From positions 62,001 to 126,000 of the forward strand of contig CAWAOQ010000013.1 of NCBI GenBank assembly GCA_963783785.1: a stretch of DNA of 64,000 bases, written 5' to 3'. The notes below the pieces were generated by a model, which saw nothing but the letters and a program-made list of their open reading frames with translations, made no database searches and had not been told where the DNA came from. The DNA comes from CADEEN01 sp963783785 (GTDB lineage Bacteria > Pseudomonadota > Gammaproteobacteria > Burkholderiales > Burkholderiaceae_C). Every line of letters starts with the position of its first letter. The first letter of the stretch is position 1. The translations under genes were made by a program, and so were the position numbers. Below are positions 38,642 through 48,926 of this stretch, piece after piece.

Positions 38642-41059
38642 TCAGGTCGCGCGCCGCAACACCGGTTCGTCCCACGCCTTCGCGGCGATCGGCTCGCCCC
38701 ACAGATCGATGGTGACCGCCGTGCCGCGGTGCACGTGCTGCGCCGCCGCGCCGCGCACGTAGCCCAGACCGACACAGGCGCCCGCGGCCGGGCTCCAGCC
38801 CGCGGAACTGAGCTCACCGACCGGCTCGCCGTCGATGCGGATCGCCTCGCCGCCCCAGGCATAGGCGGTGGCGTCGTCGAGCACAAAGACGAGCAGCTTC
38901 TTGGTCAGCGGCTCGGCCAGCGTGCGCAGCAGCGCCTCGCGGCCGATGAAGGCCGCCGGCTTCTCGATCTTCAAGGCAAACGCCAGCCCGGCCTGCCATG
39001 GCGTTTCGTCGGGTCCGAGTTCGGCGCCCCAGGCGCGCCGCCCGGCTTCGATGCGCAGCGCATCGAGCGCGAAGTAGCCGGCGTCGACCAAGCCGAGGTC
39101 GGCGCCGGCGGCGTGCAAGGCCAGATAGACATGGCGCGCCATCTCGATCGGCACGTAGAGTTCGTAGCCCGGCCCGCCGACATAGCTCATGCGCGCAGCG
39201 CGCACGCGGGCCAGGCCGAGATCGATCTCGCGCGTGTGCGAGAACTTCAATGCCTGTGGCGACAGGTCGTCCGGGCTGACCCGCGCCAGCAGTTCGCGCG
39301 AGCGCGGTCCCATCACCGACAGCACCGACCACAACGCACTGACGTCGGTGACGACGGCGTGTTCGTCAGCGCCGACATGGCGCACGATCCAGTCCAGGTC
39401 ACGTTGCGGCTGCGCCGAACCGGTGACGACGAGGAAGCGCTGCGGCCCCTGCCGCATCACCGTGAGGTCGCTCTCGAAGCCACCGCGCTCGTTGAGCATC
39501 GCGCTGTAGACCATGCGGCCGACGGGCACGTCGATCTCGTTGGCACACAACCGCTGCAGCAGCGGCAACGCATCGCGCCCCTGCACCAGCAGCTTGCCGA
39601 AGGAGGTCTGGTCGTACAGCGCGACGGCCTCGCGGGTGGCACGCATCTCTTGCTGCACCCAGGGCAACCAGCCCGGAACGCCGAGGCCGAACTCGGGCCG
39701 CGGATGCCCTGCCGGCCTGAAGTAGTTGGCGCGCTCCCAGCCGTTCTTGCTGCCGAATTCGGCGCCCTTCGACGCCAGCAGGTCGTACAGCGGCGAGGTG
39801 CGCAGCGGCCGCGCGCTTTCGAGTTCCTGGCGCGGCCAGCGCATCGCGTAGTGCAGGCCGAGGGTCTCGGCGGTGCGCTCGGCCAACGCGCGGCGGTTGG
39901 CCGTGAACGGCCCGAAGCGCCGCACGTCGACGTCCCACAGGTCGCTCGGCGCCTCGCCCCCGGCGATCCATTCGGCAATCAGGCGGCCGGCACCGCCCGA
40001 GTTGGCGATGCCGGCCGAGTTGAAGCCGGCGCAGACGAAGTAGTTGCGCAATTCGGGCGCCTCGCCGAGGATGAAATTGCCATCCGGCGTGAAGCTCTCC
40101 GGGCCGTTGAGCAGCATCTTGATCTTCGCCGTCTCCAGGCACGGCGTGCGGTGGATGGCGTTGGTCATCAGGATCTCGAACTGGTCCCAGTCCTCGCCCA
40201 GCAACTCGAACTGGAACGTGCTCGGGATCGGATCGACCCGCCATGGCTTGGCCTTCGGCTCGAAGCCTCCCATCACCAGGCCGCCGACCTCCTCCTTGTA
40301 GTAGATGAAGCCGTCGGGGTCGCGCATCACCGGCAGCATCGGGTGCACGCCATCGATGCGGTCGCTGACGATGTAGAAGTGCTCTGCCGAGTACAGCGGC
40401 ACGTTGACGCCGGCCAGCACACCGAACTGGCGCGCCCATTGGCCGGCGCAGTTGACGAGGATCTCGCAGCGCACATCGCCCCGCGCCGTGCGCACGCCAG
40501 CGACACGACCCTGCTCGGCCAGCACGCCGGTGACCTCGATGTCCTCGAGCAGCTTCGCGCCCCGGTTGCGCGCGCCCTTGGCCAGCGACATCGTCAGGTC
40601 GGTCGGGTTGGCCTTGCCGTCGCCGGGGATCCAGATCGCCCCGGCCAGGTCGTCGGTGCGCATCACCGGGAACAGGTCGCCGGCCTCGCGCGGCGTGATC
40701 AGCTGCACCTCGACGCCGAAGCTGCGCGCCAGCGCGGCCTGCTTCTTCAGCACCTGCCACCGTGCGGGCGTGCGCGCGACGTTGACGCTGCCGCAAGCCT
40801 TCCAGCCGGTGGCCAGGCCGGTCTCGGCCTCGAGCGCGCTGTACAGCTCGATGCCGTACTTGCTCATGCGCGTCATGTTGCGGTTGGGGCGCATCTGACC
40901 GACCAGGCCAGCGGCATGCCAGGTGGTGCCACAGGTCAACTTGCCCTGCTCGAGCAGCAGCACATCGGTGATGCCGAGTTTGGCGAGGTGGTAGGCGGTG
41001 GAGCAACCGGCGATGCCGCCGCCGACGATCACCACGCGGGCGTGGGTGGGAAGGGTCAT
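38642..41059 (-). CDS. FAD-dependent dimethylglycine/sarcosine dehydrogenase-like enzyme
   Basis: An 805-residue two-domain oxidoreductase. The N-terminal FAD domain has the dinucleotide motif VVIVGGGIAGCSTAYHLAK and TTWHAAGLVGQMRP; in sarcosine and dimethylglycine dehydrogenases the equivalent His holds FAD covalently. The C-terminal half (from about residue 430) is a GcvT-like folate domain, e.g. YDQTSFGKLLVQGRDALPLL, YVGGPGYELYVP and AGRRAWGAELGPDETPWQAG. The reaction is likely oxidative demethylation of an N-methyl amino acid, passing one carbon to tetrahydrofolate. It is a single gene with no visible partner. The frame opens earlier but the ATG at 41059 starts the FAD fold. Confidence 0.9.
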   Translation of the reverse strand: MTLPTHARVVIVGGGIAGCSTAYHLAKLGITDVLLLEQGKLTCGTTWHAAGLVGQMRPNRNMTRMSKYGIELYSALEAETGLATGWKACGSVNVARTPARWQVLKKQAALARSFGVEVQLITPREAGDLFPVMRTDDLAGAIWIPGDGKANPTDLTMSLAKGARNRGAKLLEDIEVTGVLAEQGRVAGVRTARGDVRCEILVNCAGQWARQFGVLAGVNVPLYSAEHFYIVSDRIDGVHPMLPVMRDPDGFIYYKEEVGGLVMGGFEPKAKPWRVDPIPSTFQFELLGEDWDQFEILMTNAIHRTPCLETAKIKMLLNGPESFTPDGNFILGEAPELRNYFVCAGFNSAGIANSGGAGRLIAEWIAGGEAPSDLWDVDVRRFGPFTANRRALAERTAETLGLHYAMRWPRQELESARPLRTSPLYDLLASKGAEFGSKNGWERANYFRPAGHPRPEFGLGVPGWLPWVQQEMRATREAVALYDQTSFGKLLVQGRDALPLLQRLCANEIDVPVGRMVYSAMLNERGGFESDLTVMRQGPQRFLVVTGSAQPQRDLDWIVRHVGADEHAVVTDVSALWSVLSVMGPRSRELLARVSPDDLSPQALKFSHTREIDLGLARVRAARMSYVGGPGYELYVPIEMARHVYLALHAAGADLGLVDAGYFALDALRIEAGRRAWGAELGPDETPWQAGLAFALKIEKPAAFIGREALLRTLAEPLTKKLLVFVLDDATAYAWGGEAIRIDGEPVGELSSAGWSPAAGACVGLGYVRGAAAQHVHRGTAVTIDLWGEPIAAKAWDEPVLRRAT

Positions 41060-41644
41060 CACATCACTCCTCGGTCCAGCGCGGCGCTGCTCGAAGTGGA
41101 CCGGGCGTAACGGAGCCACGCAGGAGCGGCCTTCGGTCCAGTCCGGGTGTTTGCGTGCGTCCGGCACTTCATACCTGCATCTCCGCGAACAAGGCACCCG
41201 GGGCGGTGTTCGAGGTTGCGCACGCCACCCCTGGTTCGGCAACGGGGCAGCCGGGCAGCGCACGGCGCGCATGTGAGGCGCCGAGCAGCACAGGGTGCGG
41301 GGCCCGCGCGCGCAGCGCGCCTCGTGATCTGACTCGGCGCGCCTGTCCGAGCGCAGCGAACGCAGTGAGCGCAGCGAGTTGCGCGACGGGGCCACGGACC
41401 CGAGCAGCGCAGGGTAGTCGCAGCGCAGCGAAGACCGCCTCAGCTGCGCGCCGTGCGCTGCCCGGCTGCCCCGTTGCTGCGCCATCGCCAGCAAAGAGCA
41501 AGGTCAATGACAGCAAAGGCCCGCAACGAAACTGCCCCGGCCTGTCCGTGGCAACTGCCGGAACGCCATGGTCGAGCACGGTGGCGTGAGCGCGCCGGCA
41601 GCGGACGAGGACATGCAGGGTCGTTGGCGAGCAGCAGTTCCATT
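41060..41644. other. 585-base gene-free interval with palindromic element
   Basis: I see no credible gene here despite several open frames: none has a family signature and all are composition-driven. The interval contains the long inverted repeat at 41239-41477 and simple tandem GAGCGCAGCGA-type units at about 41357-41385. Confidence 0.6.
41239..41477. repeat. Long inverted-repeat element
   Basis: A 32-base sequence (41239-41270, beginning GCAACGGGGCAGCCGGGCAG) recurs exactly as its reverse complement at 41446-41477. The match extends inward about 13 more bases with two mismatches. The 175-base centre has GC-rich sub-repeats (GCGCGC..., GAGCGCAGCGAACGCAGTGA) and encodes nothing. Layout suggests a miniature inverted-repeat element or REP cluster. 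Confidence 0.7.
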
Positions 41645-42517
41645 TCAGCCGAGGCGCAGCGCCATCACACCGCTCACGATGACCAGCGTGCCGATGCCCC
41701 GCTGCACGCCGAACTTTTCCTTCAGCAACCAGACGCCGAACAGCGCAGCGAACAGCACCGAGGTCTCGCGCAGCGCGGCCACGCTGGCCACCGGTGCGCG
41801 CGTCATCGCCCACAGCGCGATCGCGTACGAGCCGATCGAGGCCGCCCCGCCGAGCGCGGCCAACGGCCAACGCCGTCTGGCATAGGCCAGGACGGCGCGG
41901 CGACCCTCCGCATCGCGCCGGAAGAACACCAGCGCCGGGTAAGGCAGGCCGTCGAGCACGAACAGCAGCATCACGTAGGCCGCGGCGCTCTGGCCGGCAG
42001 CGACGGTCTCGCGCACGCCCTTGCCGTCGACGAAGGTGTAGACGGCGATGATCAGTGCATTGGCGAAGGCGAACGCCAGCGCCTTGCGGTGATGCAGCGT
42101 TTCGCCCGGATGCGCCAGACCGACCAGCGCCACCCCCAGCGTGATGCCAAGGATGCCGACCCAGGCCAGCGGCGTCGGCACCTCGGCCAACACCGCCGAG
42201 CTGCCGAGCGCCACCAGCAGCGGCGCGAAACCGCGCATGATCGGGTAGGTCAGGCCCAGTTCGCCGTGCTTGTAGGCGCCAGCCAGCGCGATGTAGTAGG
42301 CGATGTGGATCACGAGCGATGCCGCGATGAACGGCAGCGCCGCCTTCGATGGCAGGCCGACGATCACCAGCAGCGGCAGCGCGACCACCGCGCCCAGGAA
42401 GTGCACCAGCGCGGTGTCGAGCGCCTTGTCGCCGCTGGACTTGACCAGCGCGTTCCAGCCCGCGTGCAGCACGGCCCCGCCCAGCACCGCCAGCATCACC
42501 GGCCAGGTCAGGGCCAT
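41645..42517 (-). CDS. EamA/DMT-superfamily transporter
   Basis: A 290-residue inner-membrane protein with about ten helices in two EamA-like halves. Visible features are VLGGAVLHAGWNALVKSSGD, GELGLTYPIMRGFAPLLVAL and the C-terminal VASVAALRETSVLFAALFGV. DMT transporters export or import metabolites; the substrate is unknown. The ATG at 42517 shares a base with the stop of the preceding cotransporter gene (TGATG), so the two are translated together. Confidence 0.88.
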   Translation of the reverse strand: MALTWPVMLAVLGGAVLHAGWNALVKSSGDKALDTALVHFLGAVVALPLLVIVGLPSKAALPFIAASLVIHIAYYIALAGAYKHGELGLTYPIMRGFAPLLVALGSSAVLAEVPTPLAWVGILGITLGVALVGLAHPGETLHHRKALAFAFANALIIAVYTFVDGKGVRETVAAGQSAAAYVMLLFVLDGLPYPALVFFRRDAEGRRAVLAYARRRWPLAALGGAASIGSYAIALWAMTRAPVASVAALRETSVLFAALFGVWLLKEKFGVQRGIGTLVIVSGVMALRLG

Positions 42518-44191
42518 CACCGGGCGGGCTCGTCGACGTCGCTGGGCGTCAGGACCGAATGCCGGATCCGCGTTTGCGTCAGCGCCCCGGCCGAATCGAG
42601 GATCGGGTAGGCGATCGAGCAGATGTGGGAATTGATGCGCTTGAGGTCGCTGATCAGGTCCAGATGCAGCGAACTGGTCTCGATGCTCTGCGTGGTGTTG
42701 TCCTGCAGCCGCGCGATGTGGCTGGCGGCGTACTCGCGTTCGAGGTCGCGGAACCTCGCCTTCTCCTCGAGCAGCTTGCGCGCGTCGCGCACGTGGCCGT
42801 CGAGGAACACGCTCATGCCCAGCCGCAGGTTGGCCAGCAGGCGTTCGTGCAGGTGGCAGATCTCGCCCATGCCGGCCTCGGAGAAGCTGCGGTTGGGCCG
42901 GATCTTCTTGTCCTCGAGGTCCTGCAGCACGCGCTCGATGATGTCGCCGATCTGCTCCATGTTGATGGTGAAGGACATCACGTCGGTCCAGCGCCGGCCC
43001 TCGCGCTCGGACAACGCCTCGCGCGAGACCTGGGTCAGGTACAGCTTGATCGCGGTGTAGAGGCTGTCGACCTGGTCGTCCATCTTGCGCAGCCGCTCGG
43101 CCAGCTCGAGATCGTTGCCGCGCATCACCGGCAGGATGCCGCGCAGCATGGTCTCGACCACGTCGGCCTGATGCAGCGCCTCGCGCGCCGCGCAGCTGAT
43201 GGCCAGCGACGGCGTGGCCAGCGCCGAGGGGTCGAGGTGCTGCGGCCGCTCGGTGCCACGGCCCCGCGGCGCCTTGAACCAGCGCTCGAGCGTTCGCGCC
43301 AGCGGGCCGGTCAGGCCGATGAAGGTGACGGCCAGCAGGATGTTGAAGACCAGGTGGAACACGACCACCTGCTGGTGCACGGTCTCCAGCCACTGCTGCA
43401 GTTCGACCTGCACCAGGCCCAGCAGCGGCAGCATCAGCACGCAGCCGATCAGCTTGACCAGTCAGGTTGCCGATCGGCAGCCGACGTGCCGCCAGCGGGC
43501 TGTGGGCCGTCGACAGCACCGCCAGCACGCCGCTGCCGATGTTGGCACCGAGCACCAGGCCCAGCGCGACGCTGACCGGCAGCAGGCCCGCGCCAGCCAG
43601 CGTGGCCGTGAGCAGCACGATGGCCAGGCTGGAATACGACAGCACCGTGAGCGTGGCGCCGACCACGATGTCGAGCAAGACCTCGTTGGGCAGTGCGGCC
43701 AGCAGCGTGCGCACCGCAGGCGACTCGATCAGCGGCCGGGTGTGCAACATGATCAGTTGCAGCGACAGCAGGATCAGTCCGAGCCCGATCGCGACGCGGC
43801 CAAGACGCCCGGCGGTCGTCTTCTCGCGGGTGACGAACATCACCACGCCGGCAAAGATCAGCAGCGGCGACAGCCACGACAGGTCGAACGAGAACACCAC
43901 CGCCATCACGCTGGTGCCGACGTCGGCGCCCAGCATCATCGCCAACGCCGCGGCCAGCGGCACCAGGCTGCGGTCGAGGAACGAGGTGACGATCAGGCAG
44001 GTGGCCGTGCTCGACTGGATCAGGCTGGTCACGCCCAGCCCCGCCAGCAGCGCCTTCCAGCGCGAATTCATGCTTTGCGCCAGCACCTGCCGCAGGTCCT
44101 CGCCGAACACGCGCAGGATGCCGGTGCGCACGATCTGCGTGCCCCAGACGAGCAGCGCAATCGCCGCCAGCAGGTTCAGCAGGTGAATCAT
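42517..44191 (-). CDS. Na/Pi-cotransporter family protein with PhoU-like domain (one-base insertion)
   Basis: A 557-residue NptA/YjbB-type protein. The N-terminal membrane part has the two inverted QSS-type repeats: GLGVTSLIQSSTATCLIVTS with GADVGTSVMAV, and VLSYSSLAIVLLTATLAGAG with GLVLGANIGSGVLAVL. An extra base near 43462 breaks GNL/LVKLIGC. The C-terminal third (from about residue 330) is a PhoU-like helical domain (ISCAAREALHQADVVETMLR, DVMSFTINMEQIGDIIERVL). It probably moves phosphate, often outward. Its neighbourhood to a phosphate-releasing phosphonate pathway is suggestive. Confidence 0.9.
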
Positions 44192-44210
44192 GGGACGCGA
44201 CGATCCTCGT

Positions 44211-45646
44211 TCACTGCCATGGCAGGCTGAACGTCTTCAGGTTGGTGAAGCTCTTCATCGCCTCCTGCACGCCCTCCTTGTAGCCGAGGCCCGAATCCTT
44301 GATGCCGCCGAATGGCGTCAACTCGAGCCGGTAGCCCGGCACCTCGCGCACGTTGACGGTGCCGACATGGAGTTCGTTGACGAAACGGGTGATGCACGTC
44401 CATGCGGTTGGTGCAGACCGACGACGACAGGCCGTAGGCGGTGCCGTTGGCGATGGCGATGGCGTGGTCGACGTCGCGGAAGGTGATGATCGGCGACACC
44501 GGGCCGAAGGTCTCCTCGCGCACCACGGTCATCGACGGATCGACGCGGTCGATCACCGTCGGCGCATAGAGCGCGCCGTCGCGCTGGTTGCCCGCCAGCA
44601 GGCGCGCGCCCTGCGCCACCGCCTCATTGACGCGCGCCTCGAACAGCCGCGCCGCGGCTTCGTCGATCACGGTGCCCATCTCGACCGTCGGATCCGACGG
44701 ATCGCCGAAGCGCCAGGCCCGGGTCTTCTGGACCACCATGTCGGTGAAGCGCGCCGCGACCGCTTCGTGCACCAGCATCCGCTTGACCGCGGTGCAGCGC
44801 TGGCCGGAGTTCTTGTACGAGCCCTGCACCGCCAGCGACGACGCTTCGTCGAGATCGGCATCGTCCATCACGATGATCGGATCGTTGCCGCCCAGTTCCA
44901 GCACGATGCGGCGATAGCCGGCCTTGGCCGCGATGTACTTGCCGATCGCCACGCCGCCGGTGAAGGTGATCAGGTCGACATGGTCGTTGGTGAGCAACTC
45001 GTCGGCGATCTCCTTCGGGTCGCCGGTCAGCACGCTCAGCATCGGCGGCGGCAGCCCGGCCTCGTAGAGGATGTCGGCGAACAGCAGCGCCGACAGCGGC
45101 ACCTTCTCCGAAGGCTTGAGCACCATGCGGTTGTTGGTGGCCACCGACGGCACCACCTTGTGCGCCACCTGGTTCATCGGGTGGTTGAACGGCGTGATCG
45201 CCGTGATCACGCCCAGCAGCGGTTCGCGCTGGGTGTGCACGCGGCGCTGACGGCCATGCGGCGTGATGTCGCACGAGAAGGTCTGGCCGTCGTCGCGCAG
45301 ACACTCGTTGGCGCCGAACATCAGCACGTCGGCGACACGGCCGGCCTCGTAGGTCGCATCCTTCAGCGCACAGGCCCGACTCGGCCGAGATCAGCGCGGC
45401 GATCTCGGGCGTGCGCGCGCGGACCGCGGCCGCCGCCTTGTTCAGGATGTTGCTGCGCTCGAAGCGCGACAGCCGCGCCTTGTAGTGCTTCGCGATGTCG
45501 AAGGCCCGCCGCACGTCGTCGAGCGTGGCCTTGGGCACCGTGCCGACGCACGCGCGGGTGTAGGGGTTGTCGATGCGGATGACACGATCGCCGCTGCGAT
45601 CGGCACCGATCTTTTCGCCGGCCAGGCGGAGGGCTTCAGTGCGCAT
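44211..45646 (-). CDS. phnY: Phosphonoacetaldehyde dehydrogenase PhnY (two one-base insertions)
   Basis: Aldehyde dehydrogenase that, by context, oxidises phosphonoacetaldehyde to phosphonoacetate with NAD. It has the nucleophile Cys in SGQRCTAVKRML and Glu in VLELGGNDPIIV, plus ITPFNHPMNQVAHKVVP and VLKPSEKVPLSA. The corrected protein is 477 residues and ends FTNLKTFSLPWQ. Extra bases near 45369 (SGLC/LKDATYEAGR) and 44397 (NRMD/CITRFVNEL) shift the frame. It lies 15 bases downstream of phnA, which makes the substrate assignment strong. Without phnA next door it would be only a generic aldehyde dehydrogenase. Confidence 0.87.
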
Positions 45647-45661
45647 GGGTTTGGCGGACGC

Positions 45662-46883
45662 CTACTGCGCGCGGTTCAGCGCGAGGTCAAAGGCATCGAA
45701 GTTGCGCCAGCGCCGGCCCTCTTCGAGCCCGGCGATCGGCCGGTTGAGGATCAACGGCACGCGCTGCTCCGACACGCCGCCGTGCGAGCGCAGCGGCACC
45801 TCCAGCGCGGTCAAGTCGTGGCGCGCGGCCGCGGTGCCGATCACGACCGAGCGCTCGGACACCACCACCAGGTCGCCGATGCGGTCGGCCGGCAGCTCGA
45901 ACGCGGCGGCGGCCTCGGCCCGCGTCAGCACGCGCTCGATGCCGCGCAGCGCGGCGATGCGCGCGGCCGCGTCGGCCACCGCATCGTCCGGCAGGTACAC
46001 GGTGGCGAACGAACCCAGCGCACCGTGATGCACGACATAGGGGTCGGTGATCGGCAGGATGGTGCGGGCGCGGCCGGCGCCGAGCCAGCCATCGAGCCGG
46101 TCCTGCAGGTAGATCACGTCGGGGGCACCGTCCATGCGCGTCTTGGCGTTCATGCCATGGTCGGCGGTCAGCGCGATCACGCAGCCCAGCTCTTCCAGCG
46201 CCGCCGAGGTAGCCGTCCATCATCGCGTAGAACGCATTGGCGCCGGCCGTGCCCGGCGCGTGCTTGTGCTGGATGTAGTCGGTGGTCGACAGGTACATCA
46301 CGTCGGGGCGCCGCTCGGGGGCCAGGCGCATCAGCTCCACGCCGGCCGCGAACACGAACTCCGACAGCGCCGCGCTGTACACGTCGGGCACCGGCATGCC
46401 GACCAGCTGCAGCACGTCGGCGATGCCGTTCTCGGCGCGGCTCGCGACGTCGGCCTTCTCCGACGAGAAGCAGATCCCGGTCATGCCCTTGCCGAGCAGC
46501 TTGCGCAGCTTGTCCTTGGCGGTGACGACCGCACAGCGCCGGCCGGCGCCGGACAGCGCCGCCAGGATCGTCGGCGCGCGCAGCCACTTCGGGTCGTTCA
46601 TCATGACCTCGGTGCCGCTCTCGACGTCGAACAGGTAGTTGCCGCAGATGCCGTGCACCGAAGGCGGCGCGCCGGTCACGATCGACAGGTTGTTCGGGTT
46701 GGTGAAGCTCGGCACCACGCAGTCGGCGACCAGCGCCGTGCCCTGCGCCAGCGTGCGCTTCAGCCACGGCGCATGGCCCGCGGCCACCGCCTGGGCCAGG
46801 TAGTCGGGCTCGCAGCCGTCGATGCAGACGACCACCGTGGGCTGGCGCGGCAATGCGTAGCGCCGGCCGTTGACTTCAAGCAT
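45662..46883 (-). CDS. phnA: Phosphonoacetate hydrolase PhnA (one-base insertion)
   Basis: Zinc-dependent C-P hydrolase of the alkaline-phosphatase superfamily; it splits phosphonoacetate to acetate and phosphate. Diagnostic motifs are VVCIDGCEPDYLAQAVAAG, the nucleophile Thr in VPSFTNPNNLSIVTGAPP, GICGNYLFDVESGTEVMMND and the metal ligands in ALTADHGMN and the C-terminal LRSHGGVSEQRVPL. An extra base near 46203 shifts the frame at MDGYLG/ALEELGCVIALT. Corrected length is 406 residues, as in known PhnA. Its start overlaps the regulator stop by eight bases. Confidence 0.92.
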
Positions 46884-47610
46884 GGGTCACCTTTCTCGAC
46901 GGGCTCGCCGGCAGCGCGGGCGCTGGCCCAGGAGCCTCGGGGCTGTTGTTGCGCAGCGTTCTTTCCTTGCTGTCCATCACGTGCTGGCGCATCGCCTGGC
47001 CGGCGGCCTCGGGGTCGCCGGCCGCGATGGCCTTGACAATCGCGCGGTGCTCGCTGGCGGAAATCGGCAGCAGCCTGGCATCGGTCAGGTTCATGCGCCG
47101 GAACAGCGACAACTCGTTGATCAGGCGCCGATAGATCGCGGTCAGCTTGCGGTTGCCGCCGAAGGCGACCAGCTTGTCGTGGAACTCGAGGTTGAGCAGG
47201 TGGTAGCCGTCGGCATCGCCGGCCTTGACCGCCTTCTCCATCGCCTCGACCATTGCCCGCACCTGGCGCAGCTGCTCGGGCGTGATGTGCTCGGCCAGCC
47301 GGCGGCCGACCGCCTCGTCCATCATCGCCCGCAGGTCGAAGATCTCCATCGCTTCGTCGAGCGGAATGCTGCGCACGAACACACCGCGGTTCTTTTCCTG
47401 GCGCACCAGGCCGGCTTCCTCGAGCATGCGGAACGCTTCGCGCACCGGCCCGCGCGAAACGCCCAGCATCTCGGCCAGAGAGGCCTCGATCAGCTTGGCG
47501 CCGGGCGCCAGTTCGCCCTGCAGGATGCGTCGTTCGATTTCCTGCTGCACCACGGAGGTCAGCGAACTCGACTGCAGCAGCGCGATCGTCGGATGGGGCA
47601 CGGCACTCAT
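46876..47610 (-). CDS. GntR/FadR-family regulator of the phosphonate cluster
   Basis: A 244-residue regulator starting MSAVPHPTIALLQSS. The N-terminal winged helix is VVQQEIERRILQGELAPGAK, then SLAEMLGVSRGPVREAFRML and GLVRQEKNRGVFVRS. The C-terminal FCD effector domain follows: EIFDLRAMMDEAVGRRLAE, EFHDKLVAFGGNRKL and ISASEHRAIVKAIAAGD, with the metal-binding Asp and His residues. It heads the phnA-phnY arm and is divergent from the importer arm. The palindrome at 47639-47650 in between is its probable operator. It is an analogue, in position, of PhnR-type regulators. Confidence 0.88.
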   Translation of the reverse strand: MSAVPHPTIALLQSSSLTSVVQQEIERRILQGELAPGAKLIEASLAEMLGVSRGPVREAFRMLEEAGLVRQEKNRGVFVRSIPLDEAMEIFDLRAMMDEAVGRRLAEHITPEQLRQVRAMVEAMEKAVKAGDADGYHLLNLEFHDKLVAFGGNRKLTAIYRRLINELSLFRRMNLTDARLLPISASEHRAIVKAIAAGDPEAAGQAMRQHVMDSKERTLRNNSPEAPGPAPALPASPSRKVTHA

Positions 47611-47638
47611 ACCGTGGATTGGACGGCCCGGAAAGTAA

Positions 47639-47650
47639 ATTGTCAACAAT
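47639..47650. promoter_or_regulatory. Probable GntR/FadR-type operator
   Basis: ATTGT-CA-ACAAT fits the GT-n-AC core of FadR-subfamily operators. On the minus strand the same bases contain TTGACA, a perfect -35, followed 17 bases on by TCCAAT, so binding would block the regulator's own promoter. Confidence 0.6.
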
Positions 47651-47663
47651 AGGCAAAATACCG

Positions 47664-47693
47664 TTGACACGGGTGGAAACGCCGGGCTAGATT
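47664..47693 (+). promoter_or_regulatory. Promoter of the AEP importer arm
   Basis: A perfect -35 TTGACA (47664-47669), an 18-base spacer and TAGATT as -10 precede the binding-protein gene by about 92 bases. It lies 13 bases from the putative operator. Confidence 0.55.
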
Positions 47694-47785
47694 GCCTGCG
47701 CACCGGCCGTCATCGGGCCGTCACCATCGGGACGGCAAAGTGTGCGGTTTCCAGCCGACCTGACCACCACACGAGGAGTCCTTCC

Positions 47786-48827
47786 ATGCGCATTCCCGGT
47801 TCCCTGTCCCTGGCCGTTGCCGGCGCCATGCTGGCGCTGTCGATGGCCGCTTCGGCCCAGCAGAAGACCACGCTTGCTGGTCTACACCGCTCTCGAGACC
47901 GACCAGCTCAAGGCCTACCAGGAAGGCTTCAACAAGGTCAACCCGGACATCGAGATCAAGTGGGTTCGCGACTCGACCGGCGTGATCACCGCCAAGCTGC
48001 TGGCCGAGAAGGCCAACCCGCAGGCCGATGCGGTGATGGGCGTGGCCGCGTCGAGCCTGGCGCTGCTCGACAAGAACGGCATGCTCGAGCCCTACCGGCC
48101 GCTCAACCTCGACGCGATCATGAGCCAGTACCGCGACAAGAAGAACCCGCCGGCCTGGTTCGGCATGGACGTGTGGGGCGCCACGGTGTGCTTCAACACC
48201 GTCGAGGCGCAGAAGCGGGGCATCCCGAAGCCCGAGACCTGGAAGGACCTGACCAAGCCCGTCTACAAGGGCCAGATCGTGATGCCCAATCCGGCCTCGT
48301 CGGGCACCGGCTTCTTCGACGTCACGGCCTGGCTCACGCTGTGGGGCGACGACAACGGCAAGGGCGGCGGCTGGAAATACATGGACGCGCTGCACGAGAA
48401 CATCGGCCAGTACACGCACTCGGGCTCCAAGCCCTGCAACATGGCCGGCGCCGGCGAGTACGTCGTCGGCATCTCGTTCGAGTACCGCGCCAACACCAAC
48501 AAGGCCAAGGGCGCACCGATCGACCTGGTGTTCCCGAAGGAGGGCCTCGGTTGGGACCTCGAAGCCTTCGCGATCCACAAGGGCACCAAGAAGCTCGACG
48601 CGGCGAAGAAACTGGCCGACTGGGCGTCGAGCAAGGACGCGATGCTGCTGTACGGCAAGAACTTCGCGATCACCGCGCAGCCGGGCGTGGCCGCGCCGCT
48701 GGCCAACGTGCCCAAGGACTACGAGGCGCGTCTGGTGAAGATGGACTTCACGGCCGCCGCCGCCAACCGCGAGCGCATCCTGGCCGAGTGGACCAAGCGC
48801 TACAACGCCAAGACCGAGAAGCGTTGA
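47786..48827 (+). CDS. phnS2: 2-aminoethylphosphonate ABC transporter, periplasmic binding protein (one-base insertion)
   Basis: Substrate receptor of the AEP importer (PhnS2/AepX type). Signal peptide RIPGSLSLAVAGAMLALSMA is cut after ASA. An extra base near 47872 separates it from the mature part LVYTALETDQLKAYQEGFNK. Characteristic segments are DIEIKWVRDSTGVITAKLLA, PPAWFGMDVWGATVCFNTVE and NPASSGTGFFDVTAWLTLWG. Corrected length is 346 residues. The fold is the iron/AEP-type (FbpA-like) class. Position upstream of the ATPase, permease and phnW supports AEP as ligand. Confidence 0.88.
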
Positions 48828-48926
48828 CCACCCCCGAAGCGGCTGACGCCGCTCCCCCTCGAGGGGGCACGCCAGCGGACCGGCAGAGCCGGATCCGCGG
48901 CGTCTGTTGAGAAGGACACCTCGCGC
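48828..48926. repeat. Palindromic intergenic repeat between binding-protein and ATPase genes
   Basis: The 99-base interval contains GCGGC-TGAC-GCCGC and the perfect palindrome CCCCCTCGAGGGGG. It resembles the first half of the repeat at 33025. It lies inside an operon and may adjust the high expression ratio of the receptor over the membrane subunits. Confidence 0.5.

Noticed and set aside
38642..41059. Assignment as a phosphonate FAD oxidase linked to the nearby cluster
   Set aside because: The GcvT-like C-terminal domain and the TTWHAAGL motif fit dimethylglycine/sarcosine dehydrogenases, and the gene is separated from the cluster by other genes.
41265..41435. CRISPR-like short repeats in the dehydrogenase/transporter interval
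   Set aside because: The GAGCGCAGCGA-type units are irregular, lack uniform spacers and belong to the palindromic element. No cas gene is present.
41438..41643. 67-codon minus-strand frame upstream of the DMT transporter
   Set aside because: Composition-driven frame across the inverted-repeat element, without a ribosome-binding site or recognisable sequence.
44211..47610. phnY and phnA as decayed pseudogenes
   Set aside because: Each break is a single base inside perfectly conserved sequence, and similar breaks occur in essential genes of the window, so sequence error is more likely.
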